A DNA stretch of 64,000 nt from Xanthomonas campestris pv. badrii (GCF_012848175.1 NZ_CP051651.1:4227501-4291500), one strand, 5' to 3'. Shown: positions 37,911 to 48,125, numbered from the stretch's first letter. Notes: generated by a model not told the origin, from the sequence alone. A program made the numbers and translations.

Positions 37911-39725
37911 ATGGAACAGCGGCGTAGCGCCGACCCGGACAGCGCAGCGGCGATCCTGCCGCGCGGCCGGTTGATGTTCGACCCGGTGGCTGCCGCCCTG
38001 CTGGCCGACGGAATGGTGGTGCCGCACGAACACGAGCGTGTGCAGTTCTCCGCCAGCGGTGCGCGCACCGCCAGCGATGTGCATCCGCTGGTGCTGCTGG
38101 CCAACCTCAAGCTGCATGCCGCGCAGGCGCCGGCCGGCGAGCTCGGCCTGGAGCGGCTCACCGAATGGCTGGCCACCCGCACCGGGCTGCGCTATCTGCG
38201 CATCGACCCCACCCGCATCGATGTGGCCGCGGTCACCGGCGTGGTCTCGCACGCGTATGCGCGCCGCCACCGCATCCTGCCGCTGGCGCTGGATGCCGAG
38301 CGCGTGCTGATCGCCACCAGCGAGCCGCTGGCGCTGGACTGGCTGGCCGACGTGCAGCACCTGAGCCGCCGCCGCATCGAGCTGGCGCTGATCAACCCGC
38401 TGGACCTGCATCGCTACACGATGGAGTTCTTCGGCGTGACCCAATCGGTGCGCGGTGCGCGTGGCGATGCGCGCAGCACTGAATCCAACGCGGGCCTGCC
38501 CAGCTTCGAACAGCTGGTGGAACTGGGCCGCGCCGGCGACGTCAATGCCGACGACCACCACATCGTGCATATCGTCGACTGGCTGCTGCAGTACGCCTAC
38601 GAACAGCGGGCCAGCGATATCCATCTGGAGCCGCGCCGCGAGGCCGGGCGCATGCGCTTCCGCATCGACGGGGTGCTGCACAAGGTGCTGGAAGTGCCGC
38701 CGTCGGTGATGACCGCGGTGGTCAGCCGCATCAAGGTGCTGGGCCGCATGGACCTGGCCGAACGCCGCCGCCCGCAGGACGGCCGCATCAAGACCCGCTC
38801 GCCGGGTGGACGCGAGGTGGAAATGCGCCTGTCCACCATGCCCACCGCGTTCGGCGAAAAGTGCGTGATGCGTATCTTCGACCCGGATTCGGCGTTCAAG
38901 AGCATCGAGCAGCTCGGCTTCAGTCCGGAAGAGGCCGCCGGCTGGAGCGCGCTGGTCGAGCGCCCGCACGGTATCGTGCTGGTCACCGGCCCCACCGGCT
39001 CGGGCAAGACCACCACGCTGTATTCCACGCTCAAGCGCCTGGCCACGCCCGATGTGAACGTGTGCAGCGTGGAAGACCCGATCGAAATGATCGCGCCGGA
39101 ATTCAACCAGATGCAGGTGCAGCAGAACATCGACCTGGATTTTGCCAGCGGCGTGCGCACGCTGCTGCGCCAGGACCCGGACATCATCATGATCGGCGAA
39201 ATCCGCGACCTGGAAACCGCGCAGATGGCGGTGCAGGCCTCGCTGACCGGGCATCTGGTGCTGTCCACGCTGCACACCAACGATGCTGCGTCGGCCATCA
39301 CCCGCCTGCTCGATCTGGGCGTACCGCATTACCTGGTGGCCTCCACCCTCAACGGCGTACTGGCGCAGCGGCTGGTGCGTACGCTGTGCGTGCACTGCAA
39401 GCGCCCGCACACGCTCAGCGACGACGACTGGGCGGCCCTCCGCGAGCCGGGCGAAGCGCTGCCGGAACCGCTCGACGTGCACGCGCCGGTCGGCTGCCTG
39501 GAATGTCGCCGCACCGGCTATCTGGGCCGTGTGGGCCTGTACGAACTGCTGCCGGTCACTCCGCGCCTGCGCACCCTGATCCGCCCGGACACCGAACTGG
39601 CCAGCTTCAGCCACGCCGCCCGCGGCGAAGGCCTGCGCACGTTGCGCCGCACCGGCCTGGAGAAAGTCGCCGCCGGGCTGACCACCATCGAAGAAGTGCT
39701 GTCGGTGCTGCCGCCGCGGGAGTAG
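37911..39725 (+). CDS. Orphan GspE/PulE/PilB-family secretion ATPase
   Basis: The predicted protein has 604 residues. An N-terminal MshEN-like region (about 60-180) is followed by the GspE core: [20 protein letters not shown], Walker [14 protein letters not shown] (about residues 360-373), the Asp box SVEDPIEM, Walker [18 protein letters not shown], the His box [10 protein letters not shown], and the tetracysteine zinc element CVHC...CLEC. It would hydrolyse ATP to drive type II secretion, type IV pilus extension or similar. No other secretion genes flank it, so the machine it serves cannot be told from this window. ATG 37911 follows CAGGGGAC. Confidence 0.9.
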   Translation: MEQRRSADPDSAAAILPRGRLMFDPVAAALLADGMVVPHEHERVQFSASGARTASDVHPLVLLANLKLHAAQAPAGELGLERLTEWLATRTGLRYLRIDPTRIDVAAVTGVVSHAYARRHRILPLALDAERVLIATSEPLALDWLADVQHLSRRRIELALINPLDLHRYTMEFFGVTQSVRGARGDARSTESNAGLPSFEQLVELGRAGDVNADDHHIVHIVDWLLQYAYEQRASDIHLEPRREAGRMRFRIDGVLHKVLEVPPSVMTAVVSRIKVLGRMDLAERRRPQDGRIKTRSPGGREVEMRLSTMPTAFGEKCVMRIFDPDSAFKSIEQLGFSPEEAAGWSALVERPHGIVLVTGPTGSGKTTTLYSTLKRLATPDVNVCSVEDPIEMIAPEFNQMQVQQNIDLDFASGVRTLLRQDPDIIMIGEIRDLETAQMAVQASLTGHLVLSTLHTNDAASAITRLLDLGVPHYLVASTLNGVLAQRLVRTLCVHCKRPHTLSDDDWAALREPGEALPEPLDVHAPVGCLECRRTGYLGRVGLYELLPVTPRLRTLIRPDTELASFSHAARGEGLRTLRRTGLEKVAAGLTTIEEVLSVLPPRE

Positions 39726-39912
39726 CGAAGCCTATTTGGTCGGGGGAGCGGCGAGGACCCCGCACCAGACGGTTGGGCAGCGGTTTTATAAAAGCTGGGC
39801 AGGGTGCGAAGACGGTGTGGCTTCGCGTTGGGTGCCGCAAGCTGGCCGCACCCAGTGATATAGCCAGCGAACGTCGCCTGTCGCCTGCACTGACACATCG
39901 ACCATCTCCACC

Positions 39913-40020
39913 GGTCCTTGCCCGCCCACCGTCGCGGGGCCCTTGGCGGCATGGATGCCGCCACGGAGCTTACATGGACGTACTTGCAGCGTGTCTTGCG
40001 ATGGTGGGCGGGCAAGGGCC
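39913..40020. other. 108-bp imperfect palindrome with nested hairpin in a gene-free region
   Basis: The 612 bases from 39726 to 40337 have no gene. Within them 23-bp arms (39913-39935, GGTCCTTGCCCGCCCACCG..., and 39998-40020) are complementary except at two positions. Inside lies a perfect 8-bp stem with a 2-base loop, GGCGGCAT-GG-ATGCCGCC (39945-39962). The shape fits a small non-autonomous mobile element or a structured RNA; no transposase and no target duplication were seen. Confidence 0.6.
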
Positions 40021-40337
40021 CTGCAGCAAAGGCGCAGCGTGGAGGGCGCGGCTTCGCGTCGAAATTCGGTCAAGCCAGCCATGCCACTTCCCGTTCAAGC
40101 AGGCCACGGCATCCTCAGGCCGCGACGCCACGAATGCGCCGACAATCCAGTCGCGCCCATCTCTGCCGATATCCAGGGCATGCCACCGCCGTGGCCCCTT
40201 GCATCGACCCCGCTTGGAGGGAATCAGGACATGTCATTCGGCAATGACCCGCAGCGGCCACAGCGGTACGCCACTTGAAAAAACCGCGCCACTGCCGCCT
40301 ACAATCGGGGGCATCTGTCGTGTCCGGGTGTTCGCGC

Positions 40338-41090
40338 ATGTCCGTTTTGCCGTTCCTGATCATCGAAACCGGGCAACCCGTGCCGGAGATGAAGCGCTAC
40401 GGCCGTTTTCCGCACTGGATCCGCGTGGCCGCCGGGCTGGCCGAGCATGAAACGGTGGCCATCGACGTCGCCAATGGCGATGCGCTGCCCGACCCGGCCG
40501 CCTTTGCCGGCATCATCGTCAGCGGCTCGGCCGCCTTCGTCACCGACCGCGCCGACTGGAGCGAACGCAGCGCCGAATGGCTGCGCACCGCCGCGCACCA
40601 GGGCATGCCGCTGCTGGGCATCTGCTATGGGCATCAGCTGCTGGCGCATGCGCTGGGTGGCGAGGTCGACTACAACCCGGCCGGGCGCGAGTCCGGCACG
40701 ATCGCGCTGGAACTGCACCCTCCGGCCGGGCAGGACCCCTTGTTCGCCGGGCTGCCGGCGCAGTTCCCGGCCCACGCCACCCATCTGCAGACGGTGGTGC
40801 GCGCCCCGGACGGCGCCATCGTGCTGGCCCATTCGCGCCAGGACCGGTGCCACGCCTTTCGCTGGGGCCGGGCCACCTGGGGCGTGCAATTCCACCCGGA
40901 GTTCGCGACCCACCACATGCGCGGCTACGTGCAGGCGCGCGCCGAGTGCATCGCCCGCCATGGCTACTGCGCCCGCACCGTCGCCCGCGAGGTCACCGCC
41001 GCGCCGGTGGCCCGCAAGCTGCTGCGCCGGTTCGTGCACCATGCGCGCGGCCTGCAAACAGTGAACGCTCGTCCCGCCGCGCACACGTAA
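40338..41090 (+). CDS. Class I glutamine amidotransferase
   Basis: The predicted protein has 250 residues and the triad-type GATase1 fold: the nucleophile Cys96 in GICYGHQLLAHALGG, and the His-Glu pair in GVQFHPEFATHHM. The N terminus MSVLPFLIIETGQPVPEMK resembles GMP-synthase-like amidotransferases that act alone or on gamma-glutamyl compounds. No synthase partner is adjacent. The ATG at 40338 matches the start of the conserved first strand; a longer start at 40275 is rejected. A membrane-protein gene follows 59 bases later on the same strand, perhaps co-transcribed. The substrate is unknown. Confidence 0.85.
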   Translation: MSVLPFLIIETGQPVPEMKRYGRFPHWIRVAAGLAEHETVAIDVANGDALPDPAAFAGIIVSGSAAFVTDRADWSERSAEWLRTAAHQGMPLLGICYGHQLLAHALGGEVDYNPAGRESGTIALELHPPAGQDPLFAGLPAQFPAHATHLQTVVRAPDGAIVLAHSRQDRCHAFRWGRATWGVQFHPEFATHHMRGYVQARAECIARHGYCARTVAREVTAAPVARKLLRRFVHHARGLQTVNARPAAHT

Positions 41091-41149
41091 AAGCAGCGAT
41101 AATCGCGTCACGCCGGATGGTCCGGCGCGCGTATCGATCCGGAATGGGA

Positions 41150-42049
41150 ATGAGCGAAATTCGTAAGGTGCCGGCATCTGCCGGCGCGCAGTGGCTGTTG
41201 ACCGGTTTCTCGCTGTTGAAGCGGGCGCCGCTGGCGCTTGGCTCGCTGGGGGTGATCTGGAGCGTGGCCGCCTCGCTGGTGGTGTCGCTGTCGGTGCTGG
41301 TGCCGCTGCTGGGCCCGGCCCTGCAGTTCCTGCTGGTGCTGGCCGGCCCGTTGTTCATGGGCGGGCTGCTGTGGGCGATCCGCGAAGTGGACGAAGGCCG
41401 CATCGCCAAACCGTCGCATCTGCTGCACGGCCTGCAGGACGGTCGCGCGCCGCACCTGCTGGTGTCGCTGCTGCCGCAGCTGATCGCCGGCCTGCTGCTG
41501 GGCGTGCTGCTGCTGGTGATGATCGGCGCCAGCGGGCTGCAGCAGCTGTCGGAGGTGATGACCAAGATCAACCAGATCAGCCAGTCCGGCGCGCAGCCGG
41601 ACCCGGTGCAGATCGAGCAGCTTGCCGCCAGCCTGCCGGCCGGGCGCATCCTGCTGTGGCTGCTGCTGACCATCGCCACCTTCGCGGCGATGACGCTGGC
41701 GCTGTTCGTGATGCCGCCGCAGGTGATGTTCGACCGCAGCACCGGCGGCCACGCGCTGCGCGAGAGCCTGCGCGCCAGCCTGCACAACCTGCCCGCGATG
41801 CTGGTGTTCTTCGTGCTGGCCTTCATCGCCCTCTTCGCGATCTATTTCGCGGTGATGATCGTGGCGCTGATCGTCGGCCTGGTGGCCGGCCAGACCGTGG
41901 CGATGTGGCTGGCCCAGCTGCTGCTGATGGCGGTGCTGATGCCGGTGTTCGCCGGGTCGGTCTACGCCGCGTGGAAGCAGATGTTCACCCACGAAGGGGC
42001 CGCCGCCCAGCCGATCAAGCCCGCACGGCCGGATGTGTTTGCGGCTTGA
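41150..42049 (+). CDS. BPSS1780-type integral membrane protein
   Basis: The predicted protein has 299 residues and about six hydrophobic segments, grouped in two clusters (residues ~20-120 and ~165-275). The start MSEIRKVPASAGAQWLLTGF resembles uncharacterised BPSS1780-like proteins of beta- and gammaproteobacteria. The ATG at 41150 is preferred to ATG 41144 because GGAATGGGA precedes it. A strong bidirectional terminator follows after 22 bases. No function is known; it may aid envelope or export processes, but nothing in the sequence proves that. Confidence 0.8.
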   Translation: MSEIRKVPASAGAQWLLTGFSLLKRAPLALGSLGVIWSVAASLVVSLSVLVPLLGPALQFLLVLAGPLFMGGLLWAIREVDEGRIAKPSHLLHGLQDGRAPHLLVSLLPQLIAGLLLGVLLLVMIGASGLQQLSEVMTKINQISQSGAQPDPVQIEQLAASLPAGRILLWLLLTIATFAAMTLALFVMPPQVMFDRSTGGHALRESLRASLHNLPAMLVFFVLAFIALFAIYFAVMIVALIVGLVAGQTVAMWLAQLLLMAVLMPVFAGSVYAAWKQMFTHEGAAAQPIKPARPDVFAA

Positions 42050-42071
42050 ATCGCGGCTTGCCGATGCATAG

Positions 42072-42102
42072 AAAAAAAGCCGCTCTTTCGAGCGGCTTTT
42101 TT
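42072..42102. terminator. Bidirectional intrinsic terminator
   Basis: An A-run, an 8-bp stem AGCCGCTC / GAGCGGCT with TTTC loop, and a T-run make a symmetrical terminator between the convergent membrane-protein gene and tatC. Confidence 0.95.
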
Positions 42103-42193
42103 GTTTCCTTCCCGGTGGCTGGTGGCAACCCATCGGCGCCAGGCTGTCGTGCCTAGAGCATCGGCCCAGGCACCAAGAACGTACTCACATCCC

Positions 42194-42949
42194 TCAACCA
42201 GCCGCGTTGGACGCACGATCCTTCGGTGCCACAGCACGCGAGGCAACGATGCCCAGCTCATAGAGCAGGCACATCGGGATGGCCAGCATCAGCTGCGAGA
42301 CCACGTCCGGCGGGGTGAGCACGGCGGCCAGCACGAAGATGCCGACGATGGCGTAGCCGCGGCCCTCGCTGAGCTGCTTGGGGCTGACCCAGCCCAGCAG
42401 CACCAGGATGACCAAGGCCACCGGCAGCTCGAAACTCGCGCCGAAGGCGAAGAAGATCGCCAGCACGAAATCCAGATAGGAATTGGCGTCCGGGGTGATG
42501 GCGATCACGTCCGGCTTGAACGTGGTCAGGAAGTGGAACACCGCCGGCAACACCAGGAAATAGGCGAACGCACAGCCGATGTAGAACAGCGCCACCGCCG
42601 AGGCCAGCAGCGGGAATGCGAGCTTCTTTTCGCGCTGGTACAGCCCCGGCGCCACGAAGGCCCAGGCCTGGAACAGCAGCCACGGCACGGCGATGAACAC
42701 CGCCACGAAGAAGGTCAACTTCAACGGAGCGAAGAACGCGCCGGCCGGATTCATCGCGATCATGGTCTGCCCCAGCGGCAGCTGCGAGATCAGCGGCGCG
42801 GCCAGCCAGGAATAGATCGCCCGCGCGAACGGCAGCAGGATCAGCAGCACAACGCCCAGGCCAATCAGCGCGCGCACCAGACGGGCACGCAATTCCACCA
42901 GATGCTCGATCAGACTGCTTTCGGCCTGCGCATCGTCGAACAGGCTCAC
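42194..42949 (-). CDS. tatC: Sec-independent protein translocase TatC
   Basis: This 251-residue inner-membrane protein has six helices and the family motifs SLIEHLVELRARLVRALIG at the N terminus and the FxPGL-type loop (FVAPGLYQREKK). TatC binds the twin-arginine signal peptide together with TatB. It starts with GTG at 42949, overlapping the tatB stop as GTGA. The order tatA-tatB-tatC on the minus strand is the standard operon. Confidence 0.97.
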   Translation of the reverse strand: MSLFDDAQAESSLIEHLVELRARLVRALIGLGVVLLILLPFARAIYSWLAAPLISQLPLGQTMIAMNPAGAFFAPLKLTFFVAVFIAVPWLLFQAWAFVAPGLYQREKKLAFPLLASAVALFYIGCAFAYFLVLPAVFHFLTTFKPDVIAITPDANSYLDFVLAIFFAFGASFELPVALVILVLLGWVSPKQLSEGRGYAIVGIFVLAAVLTPPDVVSQLMLAIPMCLLYELGIVASRAVAPKDRASNAAG

Positions 42950-43560
42950 GGCAGCTTCTCCTGGAGGGGGCTCGGTGCAGCCGGCGCGATGCGCGGCTCG
43001 CTCGGCACGGCGCCTACCGGCGCCTGTGCGCTGGTGGTCTGCGCTGCATGCGGTGCCGGCACCAACGTGTCGTGCGGGGCCGGTACCAGGGTCTGGTGCG
43101 GCGCGGGGGCGATCGGCTGCGCCTGTGCAATGACGGGTGCGGTAGCCGCGTGATCGGACGCATCTGCCGCGCCCGCAGCCGATTCGCCACCCGCGCCGGC
43201 CGCCAGATCCGCCTGCGCCAGCTCCAGCGGGGTGGCCGCCGGCGTGGCGCTGCTGCGGATGTCGATATCGCGACTGACATCGTCATGCAACGCGCGGGCG
43301 CCCTGTTCGGCCTGCTGCTGCGTATTGCGTAGCTGGTCTTCGGCTTCGCGCAGCGAGGCCTGCACGTCCTGCAGGCTGCGCTTGAGCTCTTCGGCCTCCA
43401 GCTCGCGTTCCAGCTCCTGCTTGACCGACTCCCACTGCGCGCGCGCGCGGCGCACCCACAGCCCGGCGAAGCGGGCGGCCTTGGGCAGGCGCTCGGGACC
43501 GAGTACCACCAGGGCCACCACCGCGATCAGCGCCAGCTCGCTGAACCCAATATCGAACAC
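42946..43560 (-). CDS. tatB: Sec-independent protein translocase TatB
   Basis: The predicted protein has 204 residues: one N-terminal helix (MFDIGFSELALIAVVALVVL), the GPERLPKAAR hinge, an amphipathic and coiled-coil region (about 35-95), and a long variable tail. The tail carries a repeated TLVPAPH-xx unit (PAPHQTLVPAPHDTLVPAPH), longer than usual for TatB. The start is GTG at 43560. TatB forms the substrate receptor with TatC. It lies 15 bases after tatA. Confidence 0.95.
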   Translation of the reverse strand: MFDIGFSELALIAVVALVVLGPERLPKAARFAGLWVRRARAQWESVKQELERELEAEELKRSLQDVQASLREAEDQLRNTQQQAEQGARALHDDVSRDIDIRSSATPAATPLELAQADLAAGAGGESAAGAADASDHAATAPVIAQAQPIAPAPHQTLVPAPHDTLVPAPHAAQTTSAQAPVGAVPSEPRIAPAAPSPLQEKLP

Positions 43561-43575
43561 GGACGCTGATCCGGA

Positions 43576-43803
43576 TCAGCGCGCGTCGCGGTCGCGGTCG
43601 GCCTGCGCCTCACGCGCCTGCTCGGCAGTGCGGGAGTCGTCGCCGAGCTTGCCGGCCGGCTTGTCGTCGTCGTGCATGCCTTTCTTGAATTCCTTGACCG
43701 CGCTGCCGAGATCCTTGGCACCGCTGGTGAGCCGCTTGGTACCGAACACCAGCAACACGATCACCAGCACGATCAGCCAGTGCCAAATGCTGAAACCGCC
43801 CAT
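43576..43803 (-). CDS. tatA: Sec-independent protein translocase TatA
   Basis: The predicted protein has 75 residues: a single helix ([20 protein letters not shown]), the FGTKRL hinge, an amphipathic helix and a charged tail rich in Asp and Arg. TatA oligomers form the translocation pore. It is the first gene of tatABC. Confidence 0.97.
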   Translation of the reverse strand: MGGFSIWHWLIVLVIVLLVFGTKRLTSGAKDLGSAVKEFKKGMHDDDKPAGKLGDDSRTAEQAREAQADRDRDAR

Positions 43804-43875
43804 GATCTGCTCGCTTGCTGAAAAGAAGGAAGGCGCAGGATACCCCAGCGCACCGCGCAGGGGGATGACAGCGCC

Positions 43876-44781
43876 TCAGCGATTGCCGTCTAGTGATTCG
43901 GTGCGGATTTCGCCGTCGGATACCGGCTGGAACCCTTGCTGCGCCGGCGGCGTGGTGCTGGGCTGCATCGGCACCGTGCTGGCTGCGTTGGCCGGCGGCG
44001 GCGGTGCTGGCTGCGCCGTGGCCTGTGTGGTGGTCGCTGCGCGCGGCGGAGGCGGCGCGGTGTCGCCGGCGTCGCCATCGCTGGTGCGATTGGCACGTGC
44101 CGTGTAGGTGACCTCTTCCAGACGGTCGCGGAAAGCCACCACGTCGGTGGAGGGGCGCTCGTTGGTGCGGCCCTCGAAGATCATGCGCGGGGTGGCTCCA
44201 CCGCCGTAGGCGTTGAGGTCGGCGGCATCGTCGATCTGCAGCACCGCCCCATCCAGGGCCACGCCGGCGAACAGCCCGCGTGCGCGCGACCACGACCAGA
44301 TCTCGGCCTTGAGCTGGCCGTCGGTGGCGGCGGCGGCATTGCGGCCCACCGGGCCTGCGGCCACGCCGGCATCGGCGCCCAGGGTGAACTTGCCGTTGAC
44401 GATGTTATCCAGGCTGCGGTCGTTGCGGAACACCAGCACCACGTCGGAGGACTGCACGCCGGCCTGGAAGCCGATGCTGCCGCCGGTGAGCTTGACGAAC
44501 ACCGGCTGCGACCAGCTGCCATCGGCGTTCTTCATCGACATCAGGCCGTGGCCGCGGCGACCACCGATCACCAGGCCGGCCTTGAGCGTGTCGGGGATGA
44601 CCACGATGGCGCGTGCCTCGTCGAGCAGCTTGTCCGGGATGGCCTGCTCGGGAATCTTCATGATCTCGTTGAGCACCCGCACCGCGTTACGCGCACGCTG
44701 GTCCTCTTCCGGGCCGGCAACGGCATGGCCGGCGGCAAGGGTCAGCGACAACAACAGGGCCAGGCGCGACAGACGAGGCAT
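43876..44781 (-). CDS. SYLF/Ysc84-domain lipid-binding protein
   Basis: The predicted protein has 301 residues. A Sec signal peptide (MPRLSRLALLLSLTLAAGHA) precedes a SYLF domain (about 30-235), with AIVVIPDTLKAGLVIGGRRG, GSIGFQAGVQSSDVVLVFRN and WSWSRARGLFAGVALDGA as its marks. The last ~60 residues are a low-complexity tail of Pro, Ala and Thr. SYLF proteins bind phosphoinositides in eukaryotes; bacterial members are periplasmic or surface proteins of unknown role. The ATG at 44781 is set by the signal peptide. It is 72 bases upstream of tatA on the same strand, so may be read through into tatABC. Confidence 0.88.
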   Translation of the reverse strand: MPRLSRLALLLSLTLAAGHAVAGPEEDQRARNAVRVLNEIMKIPEQAIPDKLLDEARAIVVIPDTLKAGLVIGGRRGHGLMSMKNADGSWSQPVFVKLTGGSIGFQAGVQSSDVVLVFRNDRSLDNIVNGKFTLGADAGVAAGPVGRNAAAATDGQLKAEIWSWSRARGLFAGVALDGAVLQIDDAADLNAYGGGATPRMIFEGRTNERPSTDVVAFRDRLEEVTYTARANRTSDGDAGDTAPPPPRAATTTQATAQPAPPPPANAASTVPMQPSTTPPAQQGFQPVSDGEIRTESLDGNR

Positions 44782-44943
44782 GACAAGCTCCAAGGGGCGA
44801 TCGGTCAAAGATAGCAATGGCGCGACGTTAGTGCTGGCGCAATGAATCGGTGGTGAGCGCAACCGGCGCCCACGATGGTGCCGATCGCAGCGATCGGCGC
44901 GCGGTTGTCGGCAGGGTTGCCCGGCTCTGCCAGAATGGTGTGC

Positions 44944-45900
44944 ATGAACATGTCCCCCGAGTCCGCCCTGCTGGTCGTCAACCTTGGTACGCCCGATGCG
45001 CCCACCGCGCCGGCCGTGCGCCGCTACCTGGCCGAGTTCCTCAGCGACCGCCGCGTGGTCGCGATCCCGCCGCTGTTCTGGAAACCGCTGCTGTACGGGG
45101 TGATCCTGCCGATCCGTGGCCCCAAGTCGGCGGAAAAGTACGCCAAGGTGTGGTTGCCAGACGGCTCGCCGCTGGCGGTGTATACCCGGCGCCTGGCCGA
45201 AGGCCTGAAGGACCTCATGCCCGACTGGCAGGTGGAATGGGCCATGCGCTACGGCGAGCCGGCGCTGCGCAAGACGCTCGATGGCCTGCGCGCACGCGGT
45301 ATCAAACGCATCGTGGTGCTGCCGCTGTATCCGCAGTATTCGACCACCACCACCGCCTCGATCCAGGACGTGGTGGACGCCTGGCGCCGCAGCGCGCCGG
45401 AGATCGCAGTGGAAGTGATCGGCGACTATTGCGAGGACGCCGGCTGGGTGGCGGCGATCGCCGATTCCATCCGCGCGCACTGGCAGGTGCATGGGCGCAG
45501 CGAGAAGCTGATGTTCTCCTTTCACGGCCTGCCGCAACGCGTGGCCAATGCGGGCGACCAGTACCCGCAGCAGTGCGAGCGCAGCGCGCAGGCGATCGTG
45601 TCGGCGCTGGGCCTGGGCGCGGACGAGTGGCAGATGGGCTACCAGTCGCGCTTCGGCGCCGAGCGCTGGCTGCAGCCCTACGCAGAACCCACGCTCTGGA
45701 AACTGGCCGAAGGCGGCGTGCGCAGCTTCGATCTGGTGTGCCCGGGCTTTGCCACCGATTGCCTGGAAACCCTGGAAGAAGTGGCGCTGGGCTTTGCCGA
45801 AACGCTGGCCGAGCGCGGCGCCACGCTCAGCTACATCCCCTGCCTCAACGCCAGCCCGGCACATGCGCAGGCATTGGCCGCACTGGTGCGTCGCGCGTGA
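44944..45900 (+). CDS. hemH: Ferrochelatase
   Basis: The predicted protein has 318 residues. It inserts Fe2+ into protoporphyrin IX, the last step of haem synthesis. The conserved N terminus [20 protein letters not shown], the active-site SFHGLPQR (catalytic His) and the C-terminal [14 protein letters not shown] are present. Starts at 44935, 44944 and 44950 are all possible; 44944 gives a typical length. No clear ribosome site precedes any of them. The downstream hydrolase gene overlaps its stop by 4 bases (GTGA). Confidence 0.95.
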   Translation: MNMSPESALLVVNLGTPDAPTAPAVRRYLAEFLSDRRVVAIPPLFWKPLLYGVILPIRGPKSAEKYAKVWLPDGSPLAVYTRRLAEGLKDLMPDWQVEWAMRYGEPALRKTLDGLRARGIKRIVVLPLYPQYSTTTTASIQDVVDAWRRSAPEIAVEVIGDYCEDAGWVAAIADSIRAHWQVHGRSEKLMFSFHGLPQRVANAGDQYPQQCERSAQAIVSALGLGADEWQMGYQSRFGAERWLQPYAEPTLWKLAEGGVRSFDLVCPGFATDCLETLEEVALGFAETLAERGATLSYIPCLNASPAHAQALAALVRRA

Positions 45901-46769
45901 GGCTGGAGCCGTTTGCGTGTGAACTGGCCATCGGCCAGGTGACCGGGTTGCGCAACGCCGAGCGGGGACCGCGCCGGGTACTGGCATTGCATGGCTGGCT
46001 CGACAATGCGGCCAGCTTCGTGCCGTTGAGCGCGCACCTGCAGGCGCCGGACCTGGATCTGGTGCTGCTGGACCTGCCCGGCCACGGCCACAGTGCGTGG
46101 CTGCCGGTGGGCGCCGAATACACCCTCAGCAGCGCCATTCACAATCTGCTGCAGGTGGCCGATGCGCTGGGCTGGGAGCGCTTCACCCTGCTCGGCCATT
46201 CGCTGGGCGGCGGGGTGGCCAGCCTGATGGCCGCCGCCGCGCCGGAACGCATCGAGGCGCTGGTGGTCATCGAGGCCCTGGGCGCCCTGGCCGAGCCGGT
46301 GGAAAGCACCGCCGAACGGCTGCGCGATTCGGTGCGCTCGACCCGCAGCCTGTCGCAGCGGCCGTTACGGGTGTTTGCTTCGAGGGAAGCGCCCATCCGC
46401 GCACGCATGATGGCCAATCAACTCACCGAGCCGTCGGCACGGCTGCTGGTGGAGCGCGGCCTGCGCGTGGTCGAAGGCGGCTACAGCTGGTGCACCGATC
46501 CACGCCTGACCCTGCCCACGGCCATCCGCATGACCGAAGCGCAGATCGACGCAGTGCTGTCGTCCATCGTGTGCCCGACGCAGGCGATCTTCGCTACGCC
46601 GGCACAGCCGTATTTTTCCGATGCGCTGCGCGATCACCGGGTGGCGATGGTGCCGGACGCGCGCCTGGAGCTGTTGCCGGGCACGCACCATGTGCATATG
46701 GAAACACCGCAACCGGTGGCGGCAGTGATCGATGCGTTTCTGGCGTCGTTGCCATTGCCGCGTGCGTGA
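45897..46769 (+). CDS. Alpha/beta-fold hydrolase
   Basis: The predicted protein has 290 residues and a classic alpha/beta hydrolase core: oxyanion region [13 protein letters not shown], the LDLPGHGHS strand, the nucleophile elbow [12 protein letters not shown], and a C-terminal His in [11 protein letters not shown]. The start is GTG at 45897, sharing GTGA with the hemH stop, so translation is coupled. Relatives are esterases or lipases of undefined substrate (serine hydrolase-like/MEST type). The pairing with hemH is common in Xanthomonadaceae as far as I recall, but no functional link to haem is evident. Confidence 0.9.
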   Translation: MRLEPFACELAIGQVTGLRNAERGPRRVLALHGWLDNAASFVPLSAHLQAPDLDLVLLDLPGHGHSAWLPVGAEYTLSSAIHNLLQVADALGWERFTLLGHSLGGGVASLMAAAAPERIEALVVIEALGALAEPVESTAERLRDSVRSTRSLSQRPLRVFASREAPIRARMMANQLTEPSARLLVERGLRVVEGGYSWCTDPRLTLPTAIRMTEAQIDAVLSSIVCPTQAIFATPAQPYFSDALRDHRVAMVPDARLELLPGTHHVHMETPQPVAAVIDAFLASLPLPRA

Positions 46770-46938
46770 GAAGGCGATGTCGCTTGCGTGTGTGCCGGTG
46801 CGGGCGCGCCGCCCCGGCACAAGGCCGTGCAATGCGACGCCCTCGTGTCGGGGCGAGGACGCGTTTGGCCTTGTGCAAAGCTGACGCGCTCGGCATTGCG
46901 CACTGGCAGTACCGCACGTGGCGCAACACACCGATCGG

Positions 46939-47724
46939 CTAGGTCGGTTGCAGCAACCGCCGCAGCTGCGCCTTGAGCTGGCGGCCGTGGTCGTGGAAAT
47001 AGCTGCGCTCGTCGCGCCAGGTGGGAAAACGCCGTTCCACTTCGGCCCAGAACGCCGGCGAGTGGTTGGCCTGCAGCAGATGGCAGAGCTCGTGCACCAG
47101 CACGTATTCGAATGCCGAGGAGCGGCCGAGCACCAGCGCCAGATCCAGCGCCATCGAGCCGTCCGGTGCCAGCGAGCCCCACTGCGAGGACATCACCTTC
47201 AGCCGCAGGCGTGCCGGTGGGCGCGGCAGCCCAGGCAGATAGGTCGGCAGCCAGCGGCCGACGTCGGCGCGCGCCTGCGCTTCATAGAATTCCTTCAGCG
47301 TGCGGCGCAGGCCGGCTTCGCCCAGCCGTGCCGGCACATGGAAGTGCGCGCCGTCGTCAGCGAGGTCGATGCGTGCGTAGCGCCCTTCGTGCCAGGCCAA
47401 CGGCAGCAGCGCGCCACGCAAGGGCAACAACCCGGGCACGCCACATCGCAGTGCCGGGAATGCATCGACCTGCTGGTAACGCGACAGCTGGGTGCCCAGC
47501 CAATCCAGATGCGCGTGCACGAAGCGTTCGCCGGCCACCAGGCTCGCACGCAGCGGCAGGGTGAGCCGCGCACCGCGCTCGTCCACGCTGAGCTTGATCC
47601 GCCGCGCACGTGGGTCGCGCACGCGCAACACCTCGATCTCGGCGCCGTCCAGCTGCACACGCAGGCAATCGCGTTCGATGACGTGCGGGGCGGGCGCGAT
47701 CAGGCGGCGGACGGGCTTGAACAT
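46939..47724 (-). CDS. YgjP-type (DUF45) metal-dependent hydrolase
   Basis: The predicted protein has 261 residues. The zinc motif HELCHLLQANHSPAFWAEVE (HExxH followed by a third ligand) and the upstream SSQWGSLAPDGSMALDLALV segment are typical of DUF45/WLM peptidases. The N-terminal half is a beta-rich region with the usual VRDPRARRIKLSV motif. It may process proteins linked to DNA or act in stress, but bacterial members are not characterised. The ATG at 47724 (MFKPVRR) is chosen; longer ORF extensions are not family-like. The 169 bases between the hydrolase and this gene's stop hold nothing recognised. Confidence 0.87.
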   Translation of the reverse strand: MFKPVRRLIAPAPHVIERDCLRVQLDGAEIEVLRVRDPRARRIKLSVDERGARLTLPLRASLVAGERFVHAHLDWLGTQLSRYQQVDAFPALRCGVPGLLPLRGALLPLAWHEGRYARIDLADDGAHFHVPARLGEAGLRRTLKEFYEAQARADVGRWLPTYLPGLPRPPARLRLKVMSSQWGSLAPDGSMALDLALVLGRSSAFEYVLVHELCHLLQANHSPAFWAEVERRFPTWRDERSYFHDHGRQLKAQLRRLLQPT

Positions 47725-48125
47725 GCGCACAGGATAGCGCCGCGATGTGTCAGGTGGTGAGACCTTGCATGCGATGTCCTGGCACGGCATGCGATGCGGC
47801 CGCCCGCACATGCAGGCGACGGTGATCGCGCAGCGGACCGGGGTGATGCGATCTGGACGCGGTGGCCGGCGCTGGCGGTGGCCACTGGTGCAGACGTGCG
47901 GATGGGCGCGCAGGATGCGGTGCAAGGTCCTGCGCTGTGCTTGCCGTGAAGCGCGACGTTGTCGCTGCAGCCGCCAACGAAAGTCGGCGGGGCTGTGGCC
48001 GTGGCCGGGGGCGATCCGGACATGGGCAGCCGGGCCGTGTGCACCGCAGTCTCAGCACCGGCCGCCGCTGCACATCCACCGCGATGCGACAAGGCGCGTG
48101 CACACCACGCCCGGCCGCGCGCCGG
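47725..48125. other. Gene-free stretch upstream of the YgjP-type gene
   Basis: These 401 bases lie between the start of the YgjP-type gene and the end of rdgC. No open frame with family-like sequence, no tRNA and no copy of the palindromic repeats was found. It probably holds the YgjP promoter and the rdgC terminator region. Confidence 0.5.
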
